In this document: positions 8,425 to 18,462 of the stretch, in pieces
Position numbering within the stretch: position 1 is the stretch's first letter
Layout of the letters: each line of letters starts with the position of its first letter
Assembly: GCA_015655215.1 (NCBI GenBank)
Contig: JAATFL010000016.1
Span: 1 to 64,000, forward strand
Length of the DNA: 64,000 bases
Direction: 5' to 3'
From: Coriobacteriia bacterium
GTDB taxonomy: Bacteria; Actinomycetota; Coriobacteriia; Coriobacteriales; RUG033
Made by a program: the position numbers and the translations under genes
Notes under the pieces: model-generated
What the model was told of the DNA's origin: nothing
Database searches by the model: none
What the model saw: the letters and a program-made list of their open reading frames with translations, nothing else

Positions 8425-10230
8425 TCACCCGTCCACTTTCAGGATGGCCATGAAGGCCTCCTGGGGTATCTCGACCGATCCGATGGACTTCATGCGCTTC
8501 TTTCCCGCCTTCTGCTTCTCGAGCAACTTGTGCTTGCGCGAGATGTCGCCGCCATAGCACTTGGCGAGCACGTCCTTGCGCATGGCCTTGACGTTGGTGC
8601 GCGCCAGCACGCGTCCGCCCACCGCCGCCTGGATGGGGACCTCGAAGAGCTGGCGCGGGATGATCTCCTTGAGCTTGACGGCAAGGCCCTGCCCGCGCGC
8701 ATAGGCCGCATCCTCGTACACGATGGCGGAAAGGGCGTCGACCGCCTCGCCGGCGAGGAGTATGTCGAGCTTGACGAGCTTGGAGACCCGGTAGTCGAGG
8801 ATATCGTAGTCAAGCGAGGCGTATCCGCGGGTGCGGCTCTTGAGTTGATCGTAGTAATCCATGATCAACTCCGAGAGGGGCATCTCCCAACTCATCTCGA
8901 CCGTCGTGGGCGAAAGGTACTGCATGTCCCGAAACGTACCGCGCCGGCTTACGGTGAGGTCCATGACGGCACCTACGTAGTCGGGCGGGACGATGACGGT
9001 GACGGAGAGGTAGGGCTCCTCGATGTGGTCGAGTCGCGAGGGTTCGGGCATATCCTGCGGCGACCGCACCACCCTCATGGTACGGTCCGTGAGATAGGCG
9101 TGGTATTCCACGGACGGTGCCGTGGCGAGGAGGTCGAGGCCGAACTCACGCTCGAGTCGCTCCTTGACCACCTCGAGGTGAAGCAGACCGAGGAACCCGA
9201 CGCGAAATCCAAACCCGAGCGCATGGCTCGTCTCAGGCTCGTAGACGAGGGCGGGATCGTTGAGGGTGAGCTTGTCAAGCGCATCCCGTAGCTCCGGGTA
9301 CGCATCGGTTTCGATGGGGAACAACCCGGTGAACACCATCGGCTTGACCTCGCGGTAGCCAGGAAGCGGGGTGAGGGCACCCCCACGCGCAAGCGTGACC
9401 GTATCGCCGACCTTCACCTCCGAGGGCTCCTTGAGACCGGTGACCAGATACCCGACCTCTCCGACCGAGAGGTCGTCGACGGGGATCTCCTTGGGGCGGC
9501 GGATGCCCACCTCCTCCACGTCGGTGACCACGTCGGTCGCCATCAACCTGATGCGATCGCCCTTGGAGATATGGCCGTCCACCACGCGCAGGAGCGCGAC
9601 CACGCCGCGATAGGCGTCGAAGTAGGAGTCGAAGATGAGCGCGCGCAAGGGGGCGTCGACGCTACCCGTGGGGGCCGGCACCTTGCGCACGACCGCCTCG
9701 AGCATCTCATGGACGCCCTGACCCGTCTTGCCCGAGGCGAGGATGGCCTCGTCGGCGGGGATGGCCAGACCCTCCTCGATCTCGGCGCGCACTCGCTCGG
9801 GGTCCGCCGAGGGGAGATCGATCTTGTTGATGAGCGGGATGATGGCGAGGCCGGCGTTCATGGCGAGCAGGGCGTTTGCGGAGGTCTGCGCCTGCACGCC
9901 CTGGGTGGCGTCCACCACGAGGACCGCACCCTCGCACGCGGCGAGCGAGCGCGAGACCTCGTAGGAGAAGTCCACATGTCCGGGGGTGTCGATGAGGTTG
10001 AAGTGATAGGTCTCCCCGTCGTCCGCCGCGTAGAGCACACGCACGGCTTGCGACTTGATCGTGATGCCACGCTCGCGCTCGATGTCCATGGAGTCAAGCA
10101 CCTGGTCGACCATCTCTCGGTCCTCGATGGTATGGGTGAGCTGCAGCACGCGATCGGCCAGGGTGGATTTACCATGGTCGATGTGCGCGATGATGGAGAA
10201 GTTCCGTATGAGGCGAGTTTCCGTTGGCAT
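8425..10230 (-). CDS. lepA: Elongation factor 4 (LepA) GTPase
   Basis: The ATG at 10230 gives 601 residues, the normal LepA length; the open frame extends further upstream without homology. It has the GTPase P-loop AHIDHGKST, the DTPGHVDF and NKID motifs, EF-G-like domains and the LepA-specific C-terminal domain ending [14 protein letters not shown]. LepA binds ribosomes and promotes back-translocation or assists initiation and biogenesis (function debated). It is divergent from rpsT, with 196 bp between, an arrangement seen in many bacteria. Confidence 0.97.
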   Translation of the reverse strand: MPTETRLIRNFSIIAHIDHGKSTLADRVLQLTHTIEDREMVDQVLDSMDIERERGITIKSQAVRVLYAADDGETYHFNLIDTPGHVDFSYEVSRSLAACEGAVLVVDATQGVQAQTSANALLAMNAGLAIIPLINKIDLPSADPERVRAEIEEGLAIPADEAILASGKTGQGVHEMLEAVVRKVPAPTGSVDAPLRALIFDSYFDAYRGVVALLRVVDGHISKGDRIRLMATDVVTDVEEVGIRRPKEIPVDDLSVGEVGYLVTGLKEPSEVKVGDTVTLARGGALTPLPGYREVKPMVFTGLFPIETDAYPELRDALDKLTLNDPALVYEPETSHALGFGFRVGFLGLLHLEVVKERLEREFGLDLLATAPSVEYHAYLTDRTMRVVRSPQDMPEPSRLDHIEEPYLSVTVIVPPDYVGAVMDLTVSRRGTFRDMQYLSPTTVEMSWEMPLSELIMDYYDQLKSRTRGYASLDYDILDYRVSKLVKLDILLAGEAVDALSAIVYEDAAYARGQGLAVKLKEIIPRQLFEVPIQAAVGGRVLARTNVKAMRKDVLAKCYGGDISRKHKLLEKQKAGKKRMKSIGSVEIPQEAFMAILKVDG

Positions 10231-10426
10231 GATCCCGTAATGATACCAGACGTCGCACCCATCTCCTCCCCTTCCCGGCCGCAGGCGTGCCCGCTTACCG
10301 TCAGGTACGCGGGCTGGCGCGCCGAGCGGTGACACGTCTCCGCCCCCGTGTTACTATCTGTTGGTTACGCCTGCAACCCCACTGCGGCGGGTATCATATT
10401 CGTATGTTTGAGAGGACGAACGAAAC

Positions 10427-10690
10427 GTGGCAAACATCAAGAGTCAGAAGAAGCGCATCCTCACCAACGAGAAGGCGCGAATCCGCAACAAGGCCGTCAG
10501 GTCCGAGCTCAAGACGGCCATCAAGCGCGTGACCGAGGCCGTCGCCGCCGGAGAGGCCGAGAAGGCCAACACCTCCGCACTGGCCGCCTGCCGCCTCCTG
10601 GACCGGGCCGCTTCCAAGGGGATCATCCACAAGAACCAGGCCGCTAACCGCAAGTCGGGTGTCATGAAGCTGGCTAACTCCGCAAAGTAG
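10427..10690 (+). CDS. rpsT: 30S ribosomal protein S20
   Basis: This 87-residue basic protein begins at a GTG and has the classic [12 protein letters not shown] terminus. S20 binds 16S rRNA early in 30S assembly. A GAGAGGACGAA sequence just upstream serves as the ribosome-binding site. It is monocistronic, divergent from lepA and convergent with holA, and is closed by an intrinsic terminator 30 bp downstream. The use of GTG is consistent with the low-efficiency starts often linked to S20 autoregulation (inference only). Confidence 0.97.
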   Translation: MANIKSQKKRILTNEKARIRNKAVRSELKTAIKRVTEAVAAGEAEKANTSALAACRLLDRAASKGIIHKNQAANRKSGVMKLANSAK

Positions 10691-10718
10691 TCCCACCGGA
10701 CAGCCGGGTTCGCACATG

Positions 10719-10749
10719 AAGGAGACCGGTTCACCCCGGCCTCCTTTTT
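10719..10749 (+). terminator. Intrinsic terminator of rpsT
   Basis: The arms AAGGAGACCGG (10719-10729) and CCGGCCTCCTT (10736-10746) pair with one mismatch around a 6-nt loop and run into a T-tract. This is a convincing rho-independent terminator just downstream of the rpsT stop. Confidence 0.85.
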
Positions 10750-10775
10750 CGCGTGTTCACGAGACGGCCTTGCAG

Positions 10776-11840
10776 CTACCGTTCATCACCATGTCCGCAA
10801 ACGTCGAGAACCCACATCTCAAAAACCCTCGTCTGGTCCCCCCCCGACTTCATCGCCATCTCCGCCTCCGCGGCACCGGAAAGTGCTCTGGATAGACTCT
10901 CGGCCGAGAAGCGCGAGGCCCATCGACGATGGTTCTTCACGCGCCACTCGTTCAACCCCAACGTGGATGCCAGCAGCGCACCCTGCCCCCGGGATTCAAG
11001 CGCCTTCGCGCAGATGAGCTCGCGCAGACGCGTCACGGACAGAGCGAGAAGACCGAGGCGTGACTGGCTCGGCATCCGCGCGAGCAGAAGGGTGCAGGTT
11101 CGCGCATCGCGGTCGCACAGGGAATCGAGGAAATCCCATGGTTTGGGCTCGGCGGTTCGCGCGACCAGTTGCTCGACGTCGGAGACCTTGATGGTATCGT
11201 CCCCCCGTGCCCCCAACACCTCGCCGATCTTGGCGAGTTCCGCGTCCATGCGCATCGACGAGGCTCCCCCGAGGTCGATGAGCTTCTGTGCGGCAAGACC
11301 ATCGATCTTCATACCATGCGCGGCGGCGATGGAGCGAACGAGCGACGGCAGCTCACGCGCCTTCTTGGGCGTGCAGTCGATGAGCACGGAGGGACCGACC
11401 TTCACGGCGGCCTTGTAGAGACGCGACGTCTTGAGGAGCTTGGGGGCGACGAGGGCGAGGACGGTCGTCGGGTTGGGATTGCCGAGATAGGCGATGAGCA
11501 GTTCGGCGTCCGGCTTGGAGAGCCTCTCGACGTTCTTGACCACGACGAGGCGGATATCGGCTGCAAAGGGAAGCGTGTCCGCGGCATCGATGATCGCCCG
11601 GGCGCTTGCACCCAGCTCGGCATCGAACACCTCGGAGTTGAAATCCAGGTCCCCGCGTTTCGCGCAGGCCGCACGAAGGCGGCGCAGGGCCGTCTCCCGC
11701 TTCAGGTCATCCTCACCTGCGAAGAGGTAAACGGGGAGAAGGGGCTTCGCGCGCACGGCATCCGCGTCGCCTCCGATCGAGGCACCCTCAGACGCCGACG
11801 ACCTCTTTGCAGATGCAGACCCACGTGCCGTACCAGCCAT
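10776..11840 (-). CDS. holA: DNA polymerase III subunit delta
   Basis: The 354 residues from the ATG at 11840 carry the YLFAGEDDLKRE opening, the VVVKNVERLSKPDAELL segment and the C-terminal helical domain of HolA. Delta opens the beta clamp within the clamp loader. A GGAAGGGG ribosome-binding sequence lies 8 nt before this ATG and only 2 nt before an in-frame ATG at 11846, so the downstream start is preferred. It follows comEC after 20 bp and converges on rpsT. The linkage comEA-comEC-holA-rpsT is common in Gram-positive genomes. Confidence 0.9.
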   Translation of the reverse strand: MAGTARGSASAKRSSASEGASIGGDADAVRAKPLLPVYLFAGEDDLKRETALRRLRAACAKRGDLDFNSEVFDAELGASARAIIDAADTLPFAADIRLVVVKNVERLSKPDAELLIAYLGNPNPTTVLALVAPKLLKTSRLYKAAVKVGPSVLIDCTPKKARELPSLVRSIAAAHGMKIDGLAAQKLIDLGGASSMRMDAELAKIGEVLGARGDDTIKVSDVEQLVARTAEPKPWDFLDSLCDRDARTCTLLLARMPSQSRLGLLALSVTRLRELICAKALESRGQGALLASTLGLNEWRVKNHRRWASRFSAESLSRALSGAAEAEMAMKSGGDQTRVFEMWVLDVCGHGDER

Positions 11841-11860
11841 ACCCATCCCCTTCCACACCG

Positions 11861-14407
11861 TCAGGCAGCCGACATCGTAGCACAGGTCACCTCCGGACCC
11901 GTCACCTTCAGGTCGACCGTCACATCTGAGCGAAGGTCGGTGCGGTACACGGATGCTCCGAGTGCCTCGAGCGCGTCGAGGCACTCTTGGGTTGGATGCC
12001 CGTATCGATTCCCGGCTCCACATGAGATGAGCGCGACCTCCGGGTCGAGTACGGCGGCCACCCTCTCGTCGACCGAGGCGCGTGATCCATGGTGTCCCAC
12101 CTTGAGCACGTCGACGTCTCCGACGAGACCCGATGCGATGAGCGGCCCCGTCACGTCGCTCTCGCCATCCCCGGTGAGCAGGATCGTATCATCCACGGAT
12201 CCGTTCCCGTCCGCATCGCAACGCCCCAGCAGGATGAGGCTGTCCGCATTGCCCCCCTGTTCCACGAACGAGTCCGGGGCAAGCACGGTGAGGGAGATGG
12301 AGCCCACGTTGAGCACGTCGCCAGGGTCGACGCCGACGACCCCCTCTCCCCCGACGACGCGACGCGCGATGTCGAGCACCGTCTGCGCACGCTCGGCTGC
12401 GCTTTGGGACGAATCCGGATAGGAGACACCCTCGGAGCGGTCATCGAGACCTGCATCGTCGTCGTCGTCGTCGGCGGCTTGCTCGAGCACTCCCCGTGCG
12501 AAGACGACCTTCCCGATGGGCACCGTACCGTACAACGACGCGAGGGAGCCGTAGTGGTCATCGTGTAGATGGGTGATCACCACCGCATCCAGCCTACGGA
12601 TGCCGTTACGGGCCAGTGCCGCGCGCAGGTCCCCGTCCTCGGGACCCGTGTCCACCAGCACCGTCGTGCCGCCATCCCTGATGACGATGGCATCACCTTG
12701 TCCCACGTCGAGCATGACGAGCTGCGCCCCGGTGGTTCTCTGCCCCATGGGCACGACGATGCACAGCCCCACGAGCGAAAGCGCCAGCGCGCAGCGCGCC
12801 AGGCGCGGTCGTGGGTGCGGCCAAAGCGCCCAGAGCAGGACGACCGCTAGAAGGCAGCCGAGGAAGAGCAGCCCTTGCGGGGCCTGGACGGCGATCGAGG
12901 CGTACGGGATATGCGCCATGGACGAGGCGAAGGACGCCGACAGGTTACCCATCGCCCCGACCACGCCGAGTGCCAACCCAGCAGCGGCCTCGATGGGTGG
13001 CAGGGGTATCAGCCCCATCACCACGGCCGGCAGCCCGAGGGCGATCATGACGGTGACGAGGGGCGCGCATACGATGTTCGCGAGCGGTGCGACGAGCGAT
13101 ATGGAGGAGAAGACGGGTACCGTGAGCGGTATCGTCACGAACTGCGCCGCCAACGTCATGCCCAGCGGCTCGGCAAGGCCGTGGACCACCGGCGGCAACG
13201 CCGTGCGCAACCAGGCGGCCAGCAACGGGGAGAGGATGATGAGCCCACCCACCGCGGCGACCGACAGCGAGAAACCGAGCGAGAAGGCGCATGTCGGGTC
13301 AATCGAGATCAGCACGACCGTGCAGGCGCACAGAGCCGATGCCGCGTCCCGCCTCCGTCCCGCAAGCGGTGCCGCCATCCCCACCGACGTCATGACGAGG
13401 GCGCGCACCGCAGAGTCCTGCAATCCGGTGAGCACGGTGTAGGTGGTAAGCAGGACGATGAGAAGGACCGCACCCGCCCATCGCGACCATCGCAGGGACC
13501 TCAGTGCCCAGAGGACGAGGGCGGCGACCACGACGAGATGGCTGCCGGACACCGCCACGAGATGGGCAAGCCCGCACACGGCGAAGTCCTCGTCGAGCTC
13601 GGACCCGTCGATGCGCGTGCGGTCTCCGAGCACCACGGCGGTGGTGAGGGCACCACCGCTACCGGGGATCATGGCGAGGCGGTCGATGGCCGCCGAGCGG
13701 ATGCGGCCGATGGTGCCGAGCATCCCAGCTCCCCACCCCACATCCTCGACGCCACGTACCGACACCGAGGCGACGATGCCGTTGCGATGCATCCACCTGG
13801 CCGCTCCTCCCCCCACCGTCGGAGTGGCCGTCACCGGAGTGCCGTATGCCCTGAACCGCTGTCCGATCTCCAACGGATCCCGGTCCGCCGCCCACCGAAC
13901 CCGCACGAGGCAGGCACTCCCATCCGGAAGCGTCAGGTACGCCTCGCTCGTCATCCCATACGACCCCTCCGTGGGATCGGAGATGACCTCGTAGGCGCGC
14001 TGGGCCCCACCGGAGGCGTCGAGCACGACGACTTGGTGCGTCCATCTGGCCCAATAGAGTCCGCCGCAGACGAACCCGACGGCGAGGGCGCACGCCAGGA
14101 CGATGAGCAGCGACGCGACGCGCGGTTGACGGCGTCGCACCATGGAGCCGATCGAGGCGACGATGATGGCAGGGAGTGTCGCGACCACCAGGATCGACGT
14201 CGCATCCACGCCACAGGCCAGCCGCCAGCCAACCTCCTCGGCGACGGCGGTGCCCGTCCACGTGGCAAGTGCGACGGGGAGCAGCATGGGAAGCGAGGGA
14301 CGGGGAGGAAACCCGTCACGACCCGCGGTGTCGATGGGCGCGACCTCGCGTGCGCACGCGAGCACGCCCCGAGCCAGCTTGCCATCCGCCGACCTTTCGC
14401 TAAACAC
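11861..14407 (-). CDS. comEC: ComEC/Rec2 DNA-uptake channel with C-terminal metallo-beta-lactamase domain
   Basis: This 848-residue protein starts at a GTG overlapping the end of comEA by 8 bp. The N-terminal part has hydrophobic segments and an OB-like soluble region. The central Competence domain (GGALTTAVVLGDRTR, then multiple membrane helices) forms the predicted ssDNA channel. The C-terminal part is a metallo-beta-lactamase fold with THLHDDHYGSL and HHGSRAS metal motifs, proposed to degrade the non-transported strand. A run of six aspartates lies in this domain, encoded by a GTC/TCG microsatellite near 12456-12473. With comEA it implies natural transformability, though pili genes are not in this window. 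Confidence 0.95.
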   Translation of the reverse strand: MFSERSADGKLARGVLACAREVAPIDTAGRDGFPPRPSLPMLLPVALATWTGTAVAEEVGWRLACGVDATSILVVATLPAIIVASIGSMVRRRQPRVASLLIVLACALAVGFVCGGLYWARWTHQVVVLDASGGAQRAYEVISDPTEGSYGMTSEAYLTLPDGSACLVRVRWAADRDPLEIGQRFRAYGTPVTATPTVGGGAARWMHRNGIVASVSVRGVEDVGWGAGMLGTIGRIRSAAIDRLAMIPGSGGALTTAVVLGDRTRIDGSELDEDFAVCGLAHLVAVSGSHLVVVAALVLWALRSLRWSRWAGAVLLIVLLTTYTVLTGLQDSAVRALVMTSVGMAAPLAGRRRDAASALCACTVVLISIDPTCAFSLGFSLSVAAVGGLIILSPLLAAWLRTALPPVVHGLAEPLGMTLAAQFVTIPLTVPVFSSISLVAPLANIVCAPLVTVMIALGLPAVVMGLIPLPPIEAAAGLALGVVGAMGNLSASFASSMAHIPYASIAVQAPQGLLFLGCLLAVVLLWALWPHPRPRLARCALALSLVGLCIVVPMGQRTTGAQLVMLDVGQGDAIVIRDGGTTVLVDTGPEDGDLRAALARNGIRRLDAVVITHLHDDHYGSLASLYGTVPIGKVVFARGVLEQAADDDDDDAGLDDRSEGVSYPDSSQSAAERAQTVLDIARRVVGGEGVVGVDPGDVLNVGSISLTVLAPDSFVEQGGNADSLILLGRCDADGNGSVDDTILLTGDGESDVTGPLIASGLVGDVDVLKVGHHGSRASVDERVAAVLDPEVALISCGAGNRYGHPTQECLDALEALGASVYRTDLRSDVTVDLKVTGPEVTCATMSAA

Positions 14408-15185
14408 AGATCAGGTCCGCGAGGGACGCATACCTCTTCTCTCCGATCCCACTCACCCTTTGAAGGTCCTTCGTGCTAGAGAAGGGACCATTCGTCTCCC
14501 GGTCGTCGACGATCCTCTGAGCGATCGATGGGCCCACGCCCGGGAGCGATTCGAGTTGCTCGAGGGTGGCGGTGTTGATATTCACCGAAGCGGTCTGGTC
14601 CGACGGGGTCGTCGACGAGGCATTGCCGGACCCAGCCGATACGCCCGATCCGATGGCGGAGAGCCCCGTTGACCCCGACGACCCCTGCGCGTTCCCTGCG
14701 GTCAGCTCCAGGGCCGTTGGGATGTATATCTGCTCGGCGTCGACGAGGACGCGTGCGAGGTTGACCGAGGAGAGCGCGGCACCCTCGACCGCTCCTCCCG
14801 CCGCCTCGACCGCATCGACGACACGCGCACCCTCGTCGACCTGATAGACACCCGGATTGGCGACCGCACCGGCTACATGGACGGTGACGGGGTGGGTCAC
14901 ATCCACGTCGGACGTCCCGGCGCTCGCCTGCAGCGCATCCGCGTCGGCCGCCCTCTCGGTTGCGACTGGCGACGGGGATGTCGTGGCCGTCGCCGATTCG
15001 AGCGAGAAGCCCGACTGCTCCCCAAACGGCCACCATCGGATGAGCGCGACGAGCACGAGCGTCACGGAAAGGACGCTCAGTGCGAGGGCGACTCCCCGTG
15101 GTACATGGGAGAGAGGAGAGCGACGCAGCAGTTCGATGGCCCTTTCACGCAGCGCCCTACCGAGACTCTCGAGCGTACCGCTCAT
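14400..15185 (-). CDS. comEA: ComEA DNA receptor for transformation
   Basis: This 261-residue protein has one N-terminal membrane helix (about residues 32-50), a low-complexity Ser/Thr/Ala linker, an SLBB domain (VHVAGAVANPGVYQV, about 100-155), another Gly/Ser-rich linker, and a C-terminal pair of helix-hairpin-helix motifs (VNINTATLEQLESLPGVGPSIAQRI). It binds incoming dsDNA at the outer face of the membrane and hands it to ComEC. It is the first gene of the comEA-comEC-holA cluster. SLBB plus HhH architecture is usual for Gram-positive ComEA. Confidence 0.93.
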   Translation of the reverse strand: MSGTLESLGRALRERAIELLRRSPLSHVPRGVALALSVLSVTLVLVALIRWWPFGEQSGFSLESATATTSPSPVATERAADADALQASAGTSDVDVTHPVTVHVAGAVANPGVYQVDEGARVVDAVEAAGGAVEGAALSSVNLARVLVDAEQIYIPTALELTAGNAQGSSGSTGLSAIGSGVSAGSGNASSTTPSDQTASVNINTATLEQLESLPGVGPSIAQRIVDDRETNGPFSSTKDLQRVSGIGEKRYASLADLICV

Positions 15186-15361
15186 CTCCCCCCCTCTCTC
15201 TCACCGTGCGGGTGAGTTTAAGGGAGTTCTCGTGCACGTGGCACTCCAGGTTCATGCCGAAGCGCTGCGGTTATCCGACGACGTGTCTTTCGGGGAGGTG
15301 CCCGGATCTTCGGTGCCCGACGGCGGCTGGCCCGCATGCGCCCCCTCGCGGGAAAGAGGAG

Positions 15362-16201
15362 CTATCCGTCGAGAAGTCCCGCACCGTGGCGCTTGCGTAC
15401 GGCAAGGCGGATGACCATCAAAAGGCAGACCGCTGCGCACGCGATGGGGAGAAGCCATCCCTGGTCGAGCGCGAGGGCACCCATGGCACCGGCGGGCTGC
15501 AGTGCGGTTACGGTGACCACGACGGGAGTCGCTTCGGGGAGGGTGACCACGCCAAGCCCCATCCCACCCACCAGGTAGAGGGTGAAGCGGATGGCGGCCG
15601 GGCATGCGACCCCACCCCACGCGCTGGTGGCCAGCGCGAGTGTGGCGGCAAGAACCGCTGCATCCGCGATCCCCCACGGCGTCTTCGGCACCATGCCCGA
15701 GAACCAGCTGAGACCAAGGAAGACGAGCGCCGAGGCGATGAGGGCGAAAGGCGCGTTGTGACGAGAGCGGACAAGCGAGTAGACGTATCCATAGGCGTAC
15801 AGCGTCTGCGTCGCGGCGATCAGCGCCACCACGGCGACCCACGGCCAGAACCCGTCGGGCAGCACGGGCGTCCCGAGGGCGATGTAGCCTTGGGACACGA
15901 GGTAGGCGATCGGTGCACCCACCAGCAGGACGCCGATGAGCAGGCCCGAGAGAAGGCCGGCGACGGGGGCATGCGCAAACCCGACACGTACGGAACGGTC
16001 ATCGACCAGCAGTGCGAACACGATGGTCGCCAGGATGACGGCACCAAGGCGACAGCACCAGTCGAGGAGGATCGACGTGGTTCCCTGCACCTGTGCGAAG
16101 TACCCGATATGCGGGACCAGGGAGACGGCAAGCCGTCCCAGGACGATGCTCGCCGCGAGGAAGAGCCCGATGCGCAACAAGGTCACCAGCGACTTGAGCA
16201 T
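15362..16201 (-). CDS. Polytopic membrane protein, degenerate CPBP-like
   Basis: These 279 residues contain about eight hydrophobic segments. Residues about 125-170 resemble the core of CPBP (Abi/Rce1) intramembrane proteases. Where active members have EExxxR, this protein has QTxxxA (Q132, T133, A136), and the later FxxxH motif reads FLGLS, so the catalytic residues are missing. A non-proteolytic CPBP-fold protein is the best guess; an unrelated permease-like protein is the alternative. It is separated from comEA by 176 bp with no gene and from thiI by 71 bp. The function is unknown. Confidence 0.6.
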   Translation of the reverse strand: MLKSLVTLLRIGLFLAASIVLGRLAVSLVPHIGYFAQVQGTTSILLDWCCRLGAVILATIVFALLVDDRSVRVGFAHAPVAGLLSGLLIGVLLVGAPIAYLVSQGYIALGTPVLPDGFWPWVAVVALIAATQTLYAYGYVYSLVRSRHNAPFALIASALVFLGLSWFSGMVPKTPWGIADAAVLAATLALATSAWGGVACPAAIRFTLYLVGGMGLGVVTLPEATPVVVTVTALQPAGAMGALALDQGWLLPIACAAVCLLMVIRLAVRKRHGAGLLDG

Positions 16202-16272
16202 GGCGCTACCCCCTCTTCCGTATGCCCATTCTCACACACCCCGCCAGCAGGATGCCCTCCCCCTACGTCGCT

Positions 16273-17571
16273 TCAGGCACCCAGCGAATCCGCCAGGTCC
16301 CCGTCCTGTCCGATGCGCTGGGGGGCCCTGAACCGCTTGGGCGCCCGATACGCCGGGCATGTGTAGGTATGGTACTCGACATCGCGCACGATCCGCTCGA
16401 CCCAGTCTTCGTGCGGTAGCGCCTCCCAGGCCTCGATGAGTCGGGGAAGCGCGACGTGGGTCTCCGGATGGCGCGGCATGAAGAGGGTGCAGCAGTCGGC
16501 ATGGTCCTGCGTCGATATCGCGAACGTGCGCAAACGCTTGGCTTCCTCGATGATCTCCTGCTTGTCGTCTCCTATGAGGGGCCTGAAGATGGGAAGCTCC
16601 GCCACCTCGTCGACGGCGAGGATGTTCTCCAGCGTCTGACTCGCCACCTGTCCGAGGCTCTCCCCCGTCACGAGCGCCATCGCGCCCTCGATGCGCGCGA
16701 TGCGCTCCGCGACGGCGAACATGAGACGCCGGTAGAGCAGCACACGCAGGTCAGGGTCGCACTGCGCCGCGACGGCGCGCTGGTAATCGCCGAAGGCGAC
16801 CACGTAGACGCGTCCGATGCCCGCACAGGGTGCCAGTGCCTCCACGAGTTGGGAGACGACCTCCTCGGAGGAGGACGAGGTCTGCGGACGTCCCGAGAAA
16901 TGCACGCCCACCGCCACCGCCCCACGTCGGATGAGACGCCATGCCGCCACGGGTGAGTCGATGCCACCGGAGAGCAGGCACACCACCTTGCCGGCGCTCC
17001 CCACGGGCAGACCTCCCACGCCGCGCTCGCTGCGCGCGTACACGTAGGCACTGCCCTGCACCACGTCCACGTGGACGCTTGCCTCCGGGTCGACCATCTG
17101 CACGGCCTTCTCGGGAAACGTCTCATGGAGATGGGCGCCGATCCGGACGTTCATCTCCCGGGAGTCGACCTCGAAATCGGTGTTCGAGCGGTGCGCGATG
17201 ACCTTGAAGCTGACGCAGGGCTCGCAATCGCGCAGGGCAAGCTCGGCAACCTGGCCCATCGAGTCGAGGTCGCGCTCGGTGCGCCACCCACTCGACACAC
17301 GCGCCACCCCGGGCATCTGCCGGATCACCTCGGCGACGGAGGCGACCATCTCCGCCTGTCGCCTGAAGGCGGCACCCATGGCACCGTAGGCGACCGGATC
17401 CGGCCCGTCCACCATCACCAGCAGGTGCCCGGATATGCGGGTCACGTCGGAGACGGGATAAGACGACAGAGCCGCCTTGAGGTTGTCGACAAGACGACGC
17501 TCGAAGACGGCTCGGTTGTGACCCTTAAGCCCCAGTTCATGGTAGTGGACCAGACAGACGCGCTCGAACAA
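16273..17571 (-). CDS. thiI: tRNA 4-thiouridine synthetase ThiI
   Basis: This 432-residue protein has an N-terminal ferredoxin-like and THUMP region (about 1-180) and a PP-loop ATPase with SGGIDSP at 201-207. There is no C-terminal rhodanese domain, which is the short form common in Gram-positives. It makes s4U8 in tRNA and may provide sulfur for thiamine. A conserved cysteine pair (HADCCTLF) near 365 may substitute for the rhodanese cysteine. The only fitting start is a TTG two bases after the rpoZ stop, so translation is probably coupled. Sulfur would come from a cysteine desulfurase such as the one at 51888-53042 (inference). Confidence 0.92.
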   Translation of the reverse strand: MFERVCLVHYHELGLKGHNRAVFERRLVDNLKAALSSYPVSDVTRISGHLLVMVDGPDPVAYGAMGAAFRRQAEMVASVAEVIRQMPGVARVSSGWRTERDLDSMGQVAELALRDCEPCVSFKVIAHRSNTDFEVDSREMNVRIGAHLHETFPEKAVQMVDPEASVHVDVVQGSAYVYARSERGVGGLPVGSAGKVVCLLSGGIDSPVAAWRLIRRGAVAVGVHFSGRPQTSSSSEEVVSQLVEALAPCAGIGRVYVVAFGDYQRAVAAQCDPDLRVLLYRRLMFAVAERIARIEGAMALVTGESLGQVASQTLENILAVDEVAELPIFRPLIGDDKQEIIEEAKRLRTFAISTQDHADCCTLFMPRHPETHVALPRLIEAWEALPHEDWVERIVRDVEYHTYTCPAYRAPKRFRAPQRIGQDGDLADSLGA

Positions 17572-17573
17572 GC

Positions 17574-17834
17574 TTAGAGTCCCTCTGAATGGAAGGTCTC
17601 CCCGTCGAAGGAGACCTCGCCACGCGCGATCTCCTCCATGGCCAAGGTCAAGGGCTTCTGCGCGGAGAGCTGGGCGATCTCGCTCACGCTCTGAAGGGCG
17701 ACGGCACGCTCGTGCTGACCACGCATCATGTCGTTGATGTCGCGGGCGCGCTTGTACGCGATGGCGCAGAGCAAAAACCGGTCCTGTTCGGTGCGGTCGA
17801 GAAGTTCATTGATGTTAGGATCGACGATTGACAT
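17574..17834 (-). CDS. rpoZ: RNA polymerase omega subunit
   Basis: This 86-residue protein has the omega core NINELLDRTEQDRFLLCAIAYKRARDIN. Omega helps beta-prime folding and RNA polymerase assembly. It lies 3 bp after gmk in the usual gmk-rpoZ order, with thiI following after 2 bp. The length and sequence are normal. Confidence 0.93.
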   Translation of the reverse strand: MSIVDPNINELLDRTEQDRFLLCAIAYKRARDINDMMRGQHERAVALQSVSEIAQLSAQKPLTLAMEEIARGEVSFDGETFHSEGL

Positions 17835-17837
17835 ATA

Positions 17838-18461
17838 TCAGGAATCCTTTCGACTACCTTGGGCACGCTGCCCGATCGCTGCTACGAGCCGGTCGGTGGC
17901 AGCGTCGATATCATCGTTGACGATCACGCAATCATACTCCCCCTGCTGCGAAAGCTCCACGCCCGCCGTGGTGAGACGCCTCGACACCTCGGCCGACGTC
18001 TCGGTCCCCCTACCCCGGAGCCGTCGGTCGAGCTCATCGAGGGAGGGAGGTGCGATGAAGATGAGATAGGCGGACGGGAAGCTTTCGCGAACCTGCAGGG
18101 CACCCTGGACGTCGATCTCGAGGATGACCTGGTATCCCGCCTCCACATGGGAGGCCACCTGGTCACGAGGCGTGCCATAGGAATGCCCATGGACCGTTGC
18201 CCATTCGAGGAGACCGCCCTGGTCGCGCAAGGCGGCGAACTCGTCGGCCGTCTTGAAGTGATACGACAGGCCGTCGACCTCTCCTGGTCGAGGCGCACGG
18301 GTCGTGACCGAAACGGACACCCAGGCATCGGGGATGCGTGGAAGCGCCCGCGAGAGCAGCAGACCCTTGCCGGCACCCGAGGGCCCCGATATGACGAAAA
18401 GATTTCCAACCCGTCGCCTTCGGTTCGCGACGGGTTGGAAGTCGACCTGTTCCTGTGACAA
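17838..18461 (-). CDS. gmk: Guanylate kinase
   Basis: This protein phosphorylates GMP to GDP. It has the P-loop SGPSGAGKG near the N terminus, the TTRAPRPGEVDGLSYHF nucleotide-binding segment, and about 207 residues if translation begins at the TTG at 18461, matching the family length (about 205). No ATG or GTG lies between the mihF stop and the P-loop, so the TTG is favoured but not certain. It immediately follows mihF, giving the conserved actinobacterial mihF-gmk-rpoZ block. Confidence 0.9.
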   Translation of the reverse strand: MSQEQVDFQPVANRRRRVGNLFVISGPSGAGKGLLLSRALPRIPDAWVSVSVTTRAPRPGEVDGLSYHFKTADEFAALRDQGGLLEWATVHGHSYGTPRDQVASHVEAGYQVILEIDVQGALQVRESFPSAYLIFIAPPSLDELDRRLRGRGTETSAEVSRRLTTAGVELSQQGEYDCVIVNDDIDAATDRLVAAIGQRAQGSRKDS

Positions 18462-18462
18462 G

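Noticed and set aside
12450-12475. TCG trinucleotide run as a CRISPR or other repeat array
   Set aside because: It is a codon repeat for aspartate inside comEC with a unit of 3 bp and no spacers.
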